Assembly: GCA_965221295.1 (NCBI GenBank)
Contig: OZ244879.1
Location: 2,976,001-3,040,000 of the forward strand
DNA: 64,000 nt
Reading direction: 5' to 3'
Origin: Bin87 sp965221295
GTDB taxonomy: Bacteria; Chloroflexota; Dehalococcoidia; Lucifugimonadales; UBA3495
Position numbers and translations under genes: made by a program. The notes below the pieces were generated by a model. The model had not been told where the DNA came from. It saw only the letters and a program-made list of their open reading frames with translations, and did not search any database. Below, one piece after another: positions 8,778 to 17,800 of this stretch (its first letter is position 1; each line of letters opens with the position of its first letter).

Positions 8778-9025
8778 GTTGGCGGGCAGTATTTAGCCAG
8801 GCGGTTTTCGGACGCAATCCTCGTCCGCAATGTCCGGCCGCATAGTGCGCCTGGCGTCCTCCTTCCCGGGGGCGTTGGGCGAACTGTGGTTGGCGCTCAG
8901 AAAACGCCGATATCACCCGCCCCGCGGGAAGAGCCTCGCCCCCAATGATTGGAGCGGAGGCGCCGCCTGCACAGTTGCATCGGCGTGACTACGCTGAGAT
9001 GGGCGCCCGCAAGGCTGCCGTTGGC

Positions 9026-9054
9026 TTGACGATGCGGCGGGAGGGCGGTATATT
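9026..9054 (+). promoter_or_regulatory. candidate promoter of the FmdB-like gene
   Basis: TTGACG (9026-9031), a 17-base spacer and TATATT (9049-9054) lie 33 bases before the start codon. Confidence 0.55.
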
Positions 9055-9087
9055 CGGCGGTACCAACTGACTGTGGGAGTGTTTGCC

Positions 9088-9327
9088 ATGCCTATCTACG
9101 AGTACTCGTGTCCCACCTGCGGGCATCGGTTTGAAAAGTTGCAGTCCATGTCGGCCACCGGCGCTGATTGCCCGCACTGCGAGCAGCCGGCCAAGCGCGC
9201 CATATCGGTCTTCGCCGCGGTGAGCAAGGGCGACGGCTTCGCCAGCGACATGGCGGACCTGGGAGGCTCGCCCATGCCAGCTCCTATGGGCGGCGGTTGT
9301 GGCGGCTTCTGTGGTTGTGGCCACTGA
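9088..9327 (+). CDS. FmdB-family zinc-ribbon protein
   Basis: This small protein of 79 residues starts MPIYEYSCPTCGHRFEKLQS and has a second CxxC (CPHC), so one zinc ribbon forms the N-terminal half. The tail is rich in Gly and Cys and ends CGGFCGCGH, a possible extra metal site. The family (FmdB/CxxC_CXXC_SSSS) is widespread as a putative regulatory protein of unknown mechanism. GGGAG lies 8 bases upstream of the ATG. It forms a single-gene unit, with a promoter at 9026 and a strong terminator at 9351. Confidence 0.9.
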   Translation: MPIYEYSCPTCGHRFEKLQSMSATGADCPHCEQPAKRAISVFAAVSKGDGFASDMADLGGSPMPAPMGGGCGGFCGCGH

Positions 9328-9350
9328 TTTCGGGCTTGCCGAGAGTCAAC

Positions 9351-9387
9351 GCGGGGGTGGGTAGAAAACCCGCCCCCCTTTTATTTT
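9351..9387 (+). terminator. intrinsic terminator after the FmdB-like gene
   Basis: GCGGGGGTGGGT pairs with AACCCGCCCCCC across AGAA and is followed by TTTTATTTT. Confidence 0.85.
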
Positions 9388-9425
9388 GTAACCGCCGGGC
9401 CGTGTCGAACCGGTTCGCTTGCCGT

Positions 9426-10286
9426 TCATTTCTGCTTGCGCCGGCCATGGAAAAGGTACTGTTGGGAATAGCCGGCGTACCTGCCGAAGTAGGATTGCGC
9501 CCATTCGACCATGGCCCGATCAGGCGGTTTCTTCTGCATGGGGAAGTACCATTCCGCCAGGGCGCGACGGATCCACACGTCCACCGGGAATGCTTCGAGT
9601 TTCTCTAGCGAAAATACCGCGATGCAGTCTGCGATTTTGGCGCCAATTCCGCGGCATTCCATGAGGCGAGCCTTGCTTTCCGGGTAGGGCAACCGGATCA
9701 ATTCGTCCAGATCCAACTCACTCTTGCAGACGCGCTCGGCGGCGGCGGCCACGTAGGGCGCGCGAAATCCCAGGCCCAAGTCGCGCAGGGCGCTCTCGCC
9801 AGCGGCCGCCAGCCGCTCGGCGGACGGGAAGGTACGGCGGACTTCGCCGTCCAGTTCCAATGGCTCGCCCAGGCTGTCGGACATCGCCTCCATGTTCTGG
9901 TGGATTCGGGGAATGTTGGAAGTCGCAGAGCAGATAAAGGCAACGGTGCATTCCCAAGGTTCTTGGCGCAGGATGCGCAGGCCCGGATATTGAGCCACCA
10001 TGCTGGCGACGCGGCGGTCGCGGCAGATGTCAGCGTAGATGGCTTCCAGGTCGTCGTCCAAGCGAAAATATGCTCGCAAAAGAGCGTTGGCGTCGCTGCT
10101 GTGGTTGCCGCCGGTGGCGATGGTCTGACGGTATTCCAGTCCGTTGGGCGCCTGACGCAGGTGCAGCAAACGGTCGCCCAGAACTCCCGAAAACCAGCCT
10201 GCGTCCAACCTACGCCAGCGATGGGCCTGGCCGCTTTCCAGGCTTTCGGCCAGATCGAAGGGCTGGTCAATGGGGAGCAGCGCCAC
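9426..10286 (-). CDS. ogg: 8-oxoguanine DNA glycosylase, OGG1 type
   Basis: This 286-residue base-excision repair enzyme removes 8-oxoguanine and may nick the abasic site. The N-terminal domain has SLESGQAHRWRR, matching the DSGQxFRW block of the OGG1 family. The helix-hairpin-helix has Lys 217 in CRGIGAKIADC and the catalytic Asp 236 in PVDVWIRR. The start is a GTG 3 bases after the dinG stop, so it is translated from the same transcript as the DnaQ-DinG helicase. The C-terminus is basic (HGRRKQK). Confidence 0.88.
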   Translation of the reverse strand: MALLPIDQPFDLAESLESGQAHRWRRLDAGWFSGVLGDRLLHLRQAPNGLEYRQTIATGGNHSSDANALLRAYFRLDDDLEAIYADICRDRRVASMVAQYPGLRILRQEPWECTVAFICSATSNIPRIHQNMEAMSDSLGEPLELDGEVRRTFPSAERLAAAGESALRDLGLGFRAPYVAAAAERVCKSELDLDELIRLPYPESKARLMECRGIGAKIADCIAVFSLEKLEAFPVDVWIRRALAEWYFPMQKKPPDRAMVEWAQSYFGRYAGYSQQYLFHGRRKQK

Positions 10287-10289
10287 TGG

Positions 10290-13184
10290 TCAAGGAGCTT
10301 GGGACAGGCCAAGCCACTGGGCCGCCTGCCGGCCTACGCTGGACACCTTGGCGGGCTGGATGGTGCAGGGCGGCAGCGAGTTGAGGAAACGGTCGCCGTA
10401 GTTGGCGGTCTGGATCCGACGGTCGAGGATGACCACGGCGCCCCGGTCGGACTTGCCGCGGATGAGCCGGCCGAATCCCTGGCGGAAACGCAGCGCCGCG
10501 TTGGGAACCTGGTATTCGTTGAACGGATTGTTGTACAGGTTGCCCCTGGCCTTGACGATGGGATCGTTGGGAACCGGGAAGGGCAGGCGGCATAGCAGCA
10601 GGCCGCGCAGGATGCCGGAGTCCAGGTCAACCCCCTCCCAGAAACTGGCAGTACCCAACAGCACGGCGCGGGGGTCGGCGCGCAACCGTTCGGTCAATTG
10701 GCGTGGCGTGCCGTCGATGCCCTGGGCCAGAACCGCGATCCCTTCGGCGCGGAGGCGGCCTCGGACCCGGTATGACGCGTCGCGCAGGGCGCTGTGCGAG
10801 GTGAAGAGGGCGAGGAGATGTCCGTCCAATTCGCGGGCCATGTTGAGAATCACGTCAGCGGCGCCGGCGGCGTGGTCGGCGGCGCGGCGCGGGTCCGGCA
10901 GGTCATCGGGAATTAGCAGCAAGGTGTTGCGTCGGTAGTTGAAGGGGCTATCCACCAGCAACTCGTCGCAGTCATCTGGAAAACCCACCCGCTGACGCAT
11001 AAAGTCGAACCGAGAGTCGATGGCCAGGGTCGCGCTGGTCAGCACCACCGATTCCCTGGCGGCGAATAGTTTATCGGCAAGTATGGGTCCGACATCAAGC
11101 GGAGTTGAGTGGAGCGTCACGTTGCGCCGGACGTAGTCCAACCACTGGATCCGGTCTTCTTCGTAGCGGCCAAAAACCGAGGCGAGGTCTTGGTTGAGCC
11201 TGGTCAATTCGTTGGCGCTGTTGTCGATTTCGTTGGCGATAGCGTCTTCAGAATCGCCCGGGTTGGAGAACAGCCCGTCGGTTACGGCGCGATGCAGGGC
11301 GCTCAGGGCGTTGACGCTTTCATTGACAAAGGCCGACAGGGCTTCCCACTCCATGGCCGACACGCTCCAAGGCCGGGATTGCCGTACGCTGGCGTCCAGC
11401 GTGAGCGGCTGGCGGTCGTTGTCGGAACGGCCCGTTTCGGAGGGACGGGTTTGGCTGCGATAAAGGTCGTCGATGGTTTCCCACAGGCGCTGCCAGGCTT
11501 GGCCCGCCTGGTTGCACGCGGCGGTGGCGTTGGCCACCGATTCTCGAGCCCGGGCCGCTTCCGGGTAGTCGCCCAGGCGGGCCAAGGCGGCGTTGAGGCG
11601 GTTCATTACGCGATATACGCCATCCAGCTCCTGGTCGAGAGCGCTGGCCGAGATTTCAAAACCCAGCTGCCGGCTCGCTTCTTCCTCCAGGTGATGCGCC
11701 TCGTCGATGATGAGGCGTTGGTAGTCTCCCAGGACGGCGCCCTCAGCGTGGAGGTCGGCCAACAACAGCGCGTGGTTGATGACCAACACATGGGCGGACG
11801 CGGCCTGTTCACGAGCTTGGCGCAGGAAGCACGGGGAACCTCCGCTGAGGGCAGGGCATCGCTCGCCAACGTCTGCGCAAATGCGGGACCAGGCCGTCCA
11901 ATCCTGCATGTGTAGGTTGAGGTGAGTACGGTCGCCGGATTCGGTTTCGTCGAGCCACACCGCCGTCTTCCCGATAACCCTGGCTTCGTCTTCGTTGATA
12001 GATTCGGAGCTGCCCAAGTTGTTCCAGCGGTGCAGGCAAACGTAGTTGGTCCTGCCCTTGAGCTGGGCGGCCCGCACGACGCCGGGTTCCAAAATCCCTG
12101 AATCCTCCAGGATGCCAATGACGGCCGGTATGTCTTTGTCCATCAATTGTTCTTGGAGGTTGATGGTGTTGGTGGAGACCACGACGCGTTGGCCGTTGGC
12201 GGCGGCGTACAACACGGCCGGCAGCAGATAGGCAATGCTCTTGCCGATTCCGGTTCCGCCTTCGACGATGAGTTTTTTGCCCTGATAGATGGCGCGAGCG
12301 ACTGCCTTGAGCATCTCGGCCTGCTGGGGTCGGTTCTCGAAATTGGGGAAGGACTTGGCGAACACGCCGTCGGGCGCCAGCAGGTCCTCCACTTGCTGTT
12401 CAGTGAGGTGGCGGCGCACAGCGTTGGCGGACAGATTTTCGGTTGGCCTGACGGACTGACGGCTCAGGAGCCGTTCCAGGTTCAAACCCGCCATTGCAGA
12501 GCGTCCGCCGGGGCCCGCTGCAGTGGCGCCGGGCGACGCGGCATTGGCGCCGCCGGCGTGCGGGATCAATCCCTCCAGCAGATCGGCGACGGCGGCATTG
12601 GCGTTGCGGGCGGCCCGAGCGATGAACGCGACCTTGGCGGCGGGTAGGTTGGCTCCGTCTTGAAGCAGGCGGTGGAATACCAGCGCGGTGGCTTCGGCGT
12701 CCGCGCTGGCCCGGTGGGCTTGGCTGTGATCCAACCCGTAGTGAGCGGCAAGGGCTCCGAGGTTGTACTCGGGGATGGTTGGCAGGAATATGGAGGCCAG
12801 GTCCCAGGTGTTGTAGTTGCGGTTTGGCAACGGCAAGTGGTGGGTACGCAAAAATCCCAGGTCGAACGCAACGTTGTGACCGACTATGGGCAGGTCTCCG
12901 ATGAAGTCCGCGAACTGGTTGGCAACCCGATTGAACGTGGGGGCCCGTTCGATTTGGGCTGGGCTAATGGAGGTGAGTTGCTGGATGAAGGGAGGAATCT
13001 TTCGGCCGGGATTAACGAAGGTCTGGTATCGGTCGAGGATTTCACCACCGCGGAACTTCACGGCGCCAAGTTCGATGATGGTGTCGGCGTTGGCGTTGAG
13101 ACCGGTGGTTTCCAGGTCAATGCACGCGAACTCCTGCTCGAAAGGGTCGAGCGGCGTCCGGCCGAGAGCGGATGTTGGCGTCAT
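10290..13184 (-). CDS. dinG: DnaQ-DinG fusion: DEDDh exonuclease plus XPD-like helicase
   Basis: This protein of 964 residues has an N-terminal DEDDh 3'-5' exonuclease (about 1-190) with DLETTG, VGHNVAFDLGFL and HRASADAEA. A superfamily-2 helicase follows, with Walker A GGTGIGKS near residue 305, the DEAH box near 493, TSATLA, and motif VI QGFGRLIRG. Cysteines in NYVCLHRW, RICADVGERC and SPCFLR are placed like the four ligands of the XPD/DinG iron-sulfur cluster. The fusion is the same arrangement as in Firmicutes DinG, but there the helicase and cluster are often degenerate; here both look complete. It sits between the PHP gene (17 bases) and ogg (3 bases). Confidence 0.92.
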   Translation of the reverse strand: MTPTSALGRTPLDPFEQEFACIDLETTGLNANADTIIELGAVKFRGGEILDRYQTFVNPGRKIPPFIQQLTSISPAQIERAPTFNRVANQFADFIGDLPIVGHNVAFDLGFLRTHHLPLPNRNYNTWDLASIFLPTIPEYNLGALAAHYGLDHSQAHRASADAEATALVFHRLLQDGANLPAAKVAFIARAARNANAAVADLLEGLIPHAGGANAASPGATAAGPGGRSAMAGLNLERLLSRQSVRPTENLSANAVRRHLTEQQVEDLLAPDGVFAKSFPNFENRPQQAEMLKAVARAIYQGKKLIVEGGTGIGKSIAYLLPAVLYAAANGQRVVVSTNTINLQEQLMDKDIPAVIGILEDSGILEPGVVRAAQLKGRTNYVCLHRWNNLGSSESINEDEARVIGKTAVWLDETESGDRTHLNLHMQDWTAWSRICADVGERCPALSGGSPCFLRQAREQAASAHVLVINHALLLADLHAEGAVLGDYQRLIIDEAHHLEEEASRQLGFEISASALDQELDGVYRVMNRLNAALARLGDYPEAARARESVANATAACNQAGQAWQRLWETIDDLYRSQTRPSETGRSDNDRQPLTLDASVRQSRPWSVSAMEWEALSAFVNESVNALSALHRAVTDGLFSNPGDSEDAIANEIDNSANELTRLNQDLASVFGRYEEDRIQWLDYVRRNVTLHSTPLDVGPILADKLFAARESVVLTSATLAIDSRFDFMRQRVGFPDDCDELLVDSPFNYRRNTLLLIPDDLPDPRRAADHAAGAADVILNMARELDGHLLALFTSHSALRDASYRVRGRLRAEGIAVLAQGIDGTPRQLTERLRADPRAVLLGTASFWEGVDLDSGILRGLLLCRLPFPVPNDPIVKARGNLYNNPFNEYQVPNAALRFRQGFGRLIRGKSDRGAVVILDRRIQTANYGDRFLNSLPPCTIQPAKVSSVGRQAAQWLGLSQAP

Positions 13185-13201
13185 GGCTGGTGATCCGATG
13201 G

Positions 13202-13906
13202 TCAGGAATTGCGCAGCCGGTATGGGCGAAGGGAGCCTTGACGCAAGCCCTCCACGGGATGGAAGTCGCCACGATGCAGCGCGGCCAGGAACTGAGTTTC
13301 GTCGAATATCTCGTCGGGGAATTCGGTGACGAATTTCCCCAGCCCGTGGGCGCTGTGGGCGTCGCTGCCTCCGGTGACGGGAAGGTCGAGGCGATGCGCG
13401 ACTTCTGCGGCAAGGTGGTTTTCTTCGTCAGAAGTTCCTCCGTTGGCGACCTCCACTGCATCCACCAATCCAAACACCGGGTGCCGCGCCGCCGTTTCCG
13501 AGTCCGTGGGAATGGGCTCGTTTGGGTCTGGGTACAGGTACGGACGGGTGCGATGATGTTGCCCTAGCACCCCTCGGAATGGGTGAGCCGAGATGACGAA
13601 CCCGCCAACGGCGTGAGCCGCTTTGCTCAGTTCCGCTACGTGGTTAAACCCGCTCTGATAGCGGTCGACTCCGAAGCACAGGATATGCCCCATGTCGGTG
13701 TCGGCTTCCATGGCCCGAATCAGCACGACGTTGTGCTGGGCGGCGAAGGCGGCGAATTCGTGCCGATCCCACGGACCCGAGTGTTCTGTGATGCAAAGCC
13801 CGCGCAGACCGAGCCGTTCTGCTTCAAGAATCAAGTCTTCAGGCGACAGGCTGGAATCGGCGCTGCCCTTGGTGGTGTGGATGTGGAGATCGAAGAGGCG
13901 AGCCAT
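13202..13906 (-). CDS. PHP-domain phosphoesterase
   Basis: This metal-dependent phosphoesterase has 234 residues. It opens MARLFDLHIHTTKGSADSSL, giving the HxH pair and nearby Asp. TEHSGPWDRHEF, SAHPFRG and TGGSDAHSAHGLGKF supply the further His and Asp ligands of the PHP trinuclear site. Relatives act on nucleoside 3',5'-bisphosphates or histidinol phosphate, but the substrate here is unknown. I set the start at 13906, where the domain begins. A longer form to 13960 adds a low-complexity stretch. It heads the minus-strand dinG-ogg run. Confidence 0.85.
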   Translation of the reverse strand: MARLFDLHIHTTKGSADSSLSPEDLILEAERLGLRGLCITEHSGPWDRHEFAAFAAQHNVVLIRAMEADTDMGHILCFGVDRYQSGFNHVAELSKAAHAVGGFVISAHPFRGVLGQHHRTRPYLYPDPNEPIPTDSETAARHPVFGLVDAVEVANGGTSDEENHLAAEVAHRLDLPVTGGSDAHSAHGLGKFVTEFPDEIFDETQFLAALHRGDFHPVEGLRQGSLRPYRLRNS

Positions 13907-14073
13907 GAGCGCAACCAGTGTAAGGGGCAGGGTTATTGGCGTCAACGTGGCGAGCGTCACCAGATTTGGCTGGGACCACGCGTTTGATGCCGCTCGTGAC
14001 GCCGGCGATTCGAGCGTCGCCGCGCAGCCACGGGAACGGATTCCCAGGCTGGCGGCCCCGTCGTCAACGGCAA

Positions 14074-14096
14074 GGGGCGAGGATCGACCTCGCCCC
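14074..14096 (-). terminator. hairpin downstream of the alpha/beta hydrolase gene
   Basis: GGGGCGAGG and CCTCGCCCC form a 9-bp perfect stem with a 5-base loop. It lies 57 bases past the hydrolase stop on that strand. The T-tract is poor. Confidence 0.5.
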
Positions 14097-14152
14097 CTAT
14101 GACTCTGGCCAGATATTTTGCCTGCGTTGGCAAAAACCCGGCTGCGGGAAAA

Positions 14153-14911
14153 TCAGCGCCCAGCGCCCACCGGCTGGTGGGCCTTCAGAAACTCCCGCAC
14201 CTGCGTGATGGTCTGGGCCTTGATGTCCGGGTCTTCTTTCCACGGATATGGGGTGACCTCGGCTCTGGGAGCCAACTCCACCATGTCCATGGCGGCTTCC
14301 AGCGAGTGGGCCGGGGTGTCGTCGGGCATCACCAGGATGGGGGTTTGGCACGAACGCGCAAAGTCCCGGGATACGCTGTACATGAAGTCGGGTTGGACTC
14401 GGTAGAGATTGTGCAGGTACTGCTCAATTACCCCCATGGTGATCTCGGGCCGGTTGGCCATCAAGGTCGGAGCCCAGGTTTCGATGCCCATGTCGTACAT
14501 GGCGTCGCGGGACTTGTCGGCGTGTCCCACTGGTTGGCAAAGCACGGCGGCGACGACGCGTTCCGGCGCTCTTTGGATGAGCCTCATGGCGAAGGGACCG
14601 CCGATGCAGAAGCCGACAAAACCGAATTCCCGGATTCCGAGGTGGTCCATGAGACCCAGCTGGTCGTCGGCGAAGGCGTCCCACGGGTTCTCCACCTGAA
14701 CCGGCCCGGTGGATTGCCCGCCGTTGGCGTTGCGCTGGTCCATGGTGATGCAGCGGAAGTCATTCTTGAAAACATCCATGGCGTTGAAGACCTGGTTGGG
14801 CCAGCCAGCCAGAACCGAGTTCAGGCCACCGCCCGGGGTCGCCAGCAGCGGGAAGCCGGAACCGACTTCTTCGTAGTGAATGGTGACGTCGCCTCGCGTG
14901 TAGAACGGCAT
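14153..14911 (-). CDS. alpha/beta hydrolase with Cys nucleophile
   Basis: This hydrolase-fold protein has 252 residues. The nucleophile elbow reads GFCIGG, so Cys replaces the common Ser, as in dienelactone hydrolase. Asp in VMPDD and the nearby PAHS His are candidates for the remaining triad. An oxyanion stretch GGGLNS is near the N-terminus. AGGAGG lies 7 bases before the ATG at 14911 and a good promoter is just upstream, so the longer frame reaching 15022 is rejected. It is a single-gene unit and the substrate is unknown. Confidence 0.82.
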   Translation of the reverse strand: MPFYTRGDVTIHYEEVGSGFPLLATPGGGLNSVLAGWPNQVFNAMDVFKNDFRCITMDQRNANGGQSTGPVQVENPWDAFADDQLGLMDHLGIREFGFVGFCIGGPFAMRLIQRAPERVVAAVLCQPVGHADKSRDAMYDMGIETWAPTLMANRPEITMGVIEQYLHNLYRVQPDFMYSVSRDFARSCQTPILVMPDDTPAHSLEAAMDMVELAPRAEVTPYPWKEDPDIKAQTITQVREFLKAHQPVGAGR

Positions 14912-14954
14912 CTTGCGCCTCCTAGTGGGTCCTGATTTCGACAGTTTGCCAGTG

Positions 14955-14982
14955 ATTGTAACTGGGAGGCAAGGTATGTCAA
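14955..14982 (-). promoter_or_regulatory. promoter of the alpha/beta hydrolase gene
   Basis: On the minus strand TTGACA (14977-14982), a 16-base spacer and TACAAT (14955-14960) precede the start codon by about 43 bases. Confidence 0.6.
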
Positions 14983-15180
14983 GGTGGTACTTTTCATCGC
15001 TTACTTTTGCATTGAGGTTCATTGCCGCTTATCATGGGTTCAGCTTCCGATAGGAGAACACAGTTCGCGGCCAGCGGGCGGGGTCAGCGCAGCGTCTGGG
15101 ACGCGGCTAACCGCCAGCGCCCAAACGGCCCAGGTAACCGAACGGTTCACATCGTCCAACATTGCACAACGGATTTTGTG

Positions 15181-15999
15181 ATGAACGCTATCGAAACTTG
15201 GGGTGAAATGGTGCGGCTGGAACACGCCCAGTCGGACCGTATGCGTGGCGCGCGCCCCACCGATCACTGGACCCAGTACGCCCGGCAATTCAAGGCAGAC
15301 CCTCACCGGACGGGCGATGCGTTGGTCGAGCAACTCCGTTCCCGCATCAGCCCGGGCGAGTCGCTGTTGGACGTGGGAGCTGGCGGCGGGCGCCTGGCCC
15401 TGCCCTTGGCCCTGACCTGCCGGCGCGTGACGGCCGTTGAGCCGTCACCCAGCATGTGCGCAGTGATGCGGGAAAGCGCCCAGGAGTTCGGCGTCGAAAA
15501 CGTCGAGATCGTGGAATCCGGATGGCTGGAGGCCTCTGTCGAGCCGGCGGACGTGGTCCTGTGCAGCCACGTAGTTTACGTGGTCGAGGACATCGGGCCA
15601 TTCGTGTCCAAGATGAGCGACCACGCCAAACGGCTCGTGATGGTCGTGATGTACCAGGCCCCGCCACAATCCCAGATGTACGGGTTGTGGGAACGGGTTC
15701 ACGGCGAGAAACGGCTGGCGCTGCCCGCATTGCCGCAATTCATTCCGGCGCTGGAGGAGTTGGGCATACGCGCGGAGGTTTTGGAATCGGAGGAGCAGCC
15801 GCCCAGAACTTTCTCCAGCCTTGAAGAGGCGAGGGAGGAGATCGCCCGCAGGCTCTACGTCGCTGGAGGTACTGACGCCATGGCTCGGTTGGAGCGAACG
15901 CTGGAAGCGACGCTGATCCAAGAAGATGGCGTGTTCCGCATCCAGGAGGCGCAGCCGTTGCGACCCTGCTTGGTGTCCTGGGAAACGGCGGGCCAGTAA
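15181..15999 (+). CDS. SAM-dependent methyltransferase, class I
   Basis: This Rossmann-fold methyltransferase has 272 residues. Motif I is LLDVGAGGGRLALPLAL, with the acidic end of strand 2 in AVEPSPSM, and motif IV is near ADVVLCSHVVYVV. The N-terminal DHWTQYARQF helix and a C-terminal substrate domain are typical of small-molecule methyltransferases. The ATG at 15181 is chosen because upstream in-frame codons read as low-complexity. The substrate cannot be told from the sequence. The tRNA-Phe gene follows on the other strand. Confidence 0.85.
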   Translation: MNAIETWGEMVRLEHAQSDRMRGARPTDHWTQYARQFKADPHRTGDALVEQLRSRISPGESLLDVGAGGGRLALPLALTCRRVTAVEPSPSMCAVMRESAQEFGVENVEIVESGWLEASVEPADVVLCSHVVYVVEDIGPFVSKMSDHAKRLVMVVMYQAPPQSQMYGLWERVHGEKRLALPALPQFIPALEELGIRAEVLESEEQPPRTFSSLEEAREEIARRLYVAGGTDAMARLERTLEATLIQEDGVFRIQEAQPLRPCLVSWETAGQ

Positions 16000-16028
16000 C
16001 TCAGTCGACGCGCCGCCCATCAAGAGAG

Positions 16029-16105
16029 TGGTGCCGAGGGGCGGATTCGAACCACCGACACCGGCATTTTCAGTGCCGTGCTCTACCAGGCTGAGCTACC
16101 TCGGC
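16029..16105 (-). tRNA. tRNA-Phe (GAA)
   Basis: Read on the minus strand, the acceptor GCCGAGG pairs with CCTCGGC, the D arm has GCTC/GAGC, the anticodon stem CGGCA/TGCCG encloses the loop CTGAAAA with anticodon GAA, and the T arm has TTCGAAT. The discriminator is A and CCA is encoded. All stems pair, with one G-U in the T stem. Confidence 0.97.
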
Positions 16106-16309
16106 TAACGGACTGTCAATGGTAAGCAAACCGCCGCCCATTGTCAATCCAGGTTGCCGTCCTCAGGGGGCCGGGCGGTCTTGGCAAGCGCGAGATTGAA
16201 ACCGTTTTGAGAGTTCCTCTCCCGCCCGGCCGATGCGACCGCCGGCCTCTCCGTGGCGCATCACTTAATGGCGTCGCTCCGCCCACCGGCCACGACGCCA
16301 TCCCCCTCC

Positions 16310-16375
16310 GGCGCCAACGGCCGTTGGTCGCGATCAACAAGATTGCCGCGCTTCGCTCGCAATGACAGGCTGGGG
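16310..16375. repeat. single arm of the TCATTGCGAG palindrome family
   Basis: AACGGCCGTTGGTCGCGATC is followed by AAGATTGCCGCGCTTCGCTC and GCAATGACAGG, the right-hand arm of the repeats seen at 40.7 and 42.6 kb. The remaining bases between the tRNA and the DUF4129 gene show no gene. Confidence 0.75.
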
Positions 16376-16432
16376 AGAGGGTTCGCAATGGCAATGGGGG
16401 AGAGGGCATGGCGGCGCCCACCGGAAACAGGT

Positions 16433-17800
16433 TCAATTGCGCCGCAGATCGGAAAGATCGTCCAGCAGGTCGCGCATGGTCTGGGAGTCGGTGTCGTCTG
16501 GTTGAGGCCCGTAGTGGTAGCGCTGGAACTCGCCAACGATGCGGCCCACCGGAGGATCCGGGAGAGCTTGAGTCGCCTCTTTGCGATGCTCTTGCGGAGT
16601 TTGCCAGGCCCGGCGAGTGAAACCTACGTTGTGGGCGATATCGAGCATCCGTAGGTAAACGGCTCGCGGATCGGTAGGCGGCGGGCTGCGGCGGAAATGT
16701 GAGGCCCAGTTGAGCCAACCGGCGAGGGCGACGGCAACGTCGCTGCCGGCGGCTTGCAGCGTGAACGTTGATTCCCGAGTTTCCGTGTCGGCGTAGTTGC
16801 CGCCCACCAGCCGACGGCGCCGGAACATCCGGAACAGAACCCAACCCGCCAGCGATACGGCCATCAGAAACGCGAGCCATTTGATGACCGTCAGGATGAC
16901 GCCAGGGGGTCCGTCTCCCTCAACCTCTCTCAGGCTGTCGTGGAATTCCTGAATTTGCAGCCTGGCCAGCTCCAAGCCACTGAGATCGCCCCCGCCGAAG
17001 AAGCTGGAAATCCAATTGCCGATGGCGACGAGACCAGCGGCCATCAGACCCAGCAGCAACAATAAGGGTCGCAGAATCCATAGACCGAGGAATCCGATGC
17101 CGCGCAGAATGGATCTGGCCGCTTCGTCCAGGCCGCCCACGCCGATGGCGCCGACCAGTAGCGACAACAACAGCGCCCCGCCCACGCTGGCGACGATGGC
17201 CACCAACCACCTGCGGCTGATCTGACCCACGCCACTATCGATGGCGAACCTGCTGAGAACCAAACCGCCCAGTCCGACGGCGAAGAACAGTACGAGGATC
17301 GGCAATCCGATGATGGACGCCGGAATCAAGGGATCAACCGCCGCGGCAACCATGACGATGATGACGCCCCGCACGAAGGCGTTTCTGATCACGTCGAGCG
17401 TTACGTCATCGCGCGCGGTTGAGGCGCCACGCCACCACAGGAACAATAACAGGACAGCGGCAAGGCACAGGCTGGCGATGGCGTTCAGATCCCCCGAGAA
17501 CACCAGGCCGATGGGAAACCATCCGGCGCCCATGCTGACGCCAGCCAGCGCCAGAACCGACAATGCGCTGATCAACAGCCCGATTACGCCGCGCAGGTTC
17601 AACGAAAACCTGATGTTCTGCACGTACCAGGACAGAGTAAACGACCAAGCGATGGCCACCATGGCGACACCCAGCGGAATGCCCGCCTCGGGCAGGCGCA
17701 CCGCGTTGGAAAGCAGCCGGCCAACGAGGTAGATGGCGAAACCCTCCATGAAGAGGGTGACGCAGATGACGAAGGCGGAACGGGCGAAAGCGGTCATCAC
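16433..17800 (-). CDS. membrane protein with C-terminal DUF4129
   Basis: This 455-residue protein has about ten hydrophobic segments over residues 1-330. A cytoplasmic or external tail contains RAVYLRMLDIAHNVGFTRR followed by the TPQE stretch, the DUF4129 pattern. DUF4129 proteins usually accompany DUF58 and MoxR ATPases or transglutaminases. Here the gene overlaps the upstream DUF58 gene by four bases (ATGA), so translation is coupled. No MoxR or transglutaminase gene is in the window. A role in envelope assembly is inference. Confidence 0.8.
   Translation of the reverse strand: MMTAFARSAFVICVTLFMEGFAIYLVGRLLSNAVRLPEAGIPLGVAMVAIAWSFTLSWYVQNIRFSLNLRGVIGLLISALSVLALAGVSMGAGWFPIGLVFSGDLNAIASLCLAAVLLLFLWWRGASTARDDVTLDVIRNAFVRGVIIVMVAAAVDPLIPASIIGLPILVLFFAVGLGGLVLSRFAIDSGVGQISRRWLVAIVASVGGALLLSLLVGAIGVGGLDEAARSILRGIGFLGLWILRPLLLLLGLMAAGLVAIGNWISSFFGGGDLSGLELARLQIQEFHDSLREVEGDGPPGVILTVIKWLAFLMAVSLAGWVLFRMFRRRRLVGGNYADTETRESTFTLQAAGSDVAVALAGWLNWASHFRRSPPPTDPRAVYLRMLDIAHNVGFTRRAWQTPQEHRKEATQALPDPPVGRIVGEFQRYHYGPQPDDTDSQTMRDLLDDLSDLRRN

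Noticed and set aside
15926..16108. 60-residue frame ending in GGFEPPTPAFSVPCSTRLSYLG-like text
   Set aside because: It is the antisense reading of the tRNA-Phe gene.
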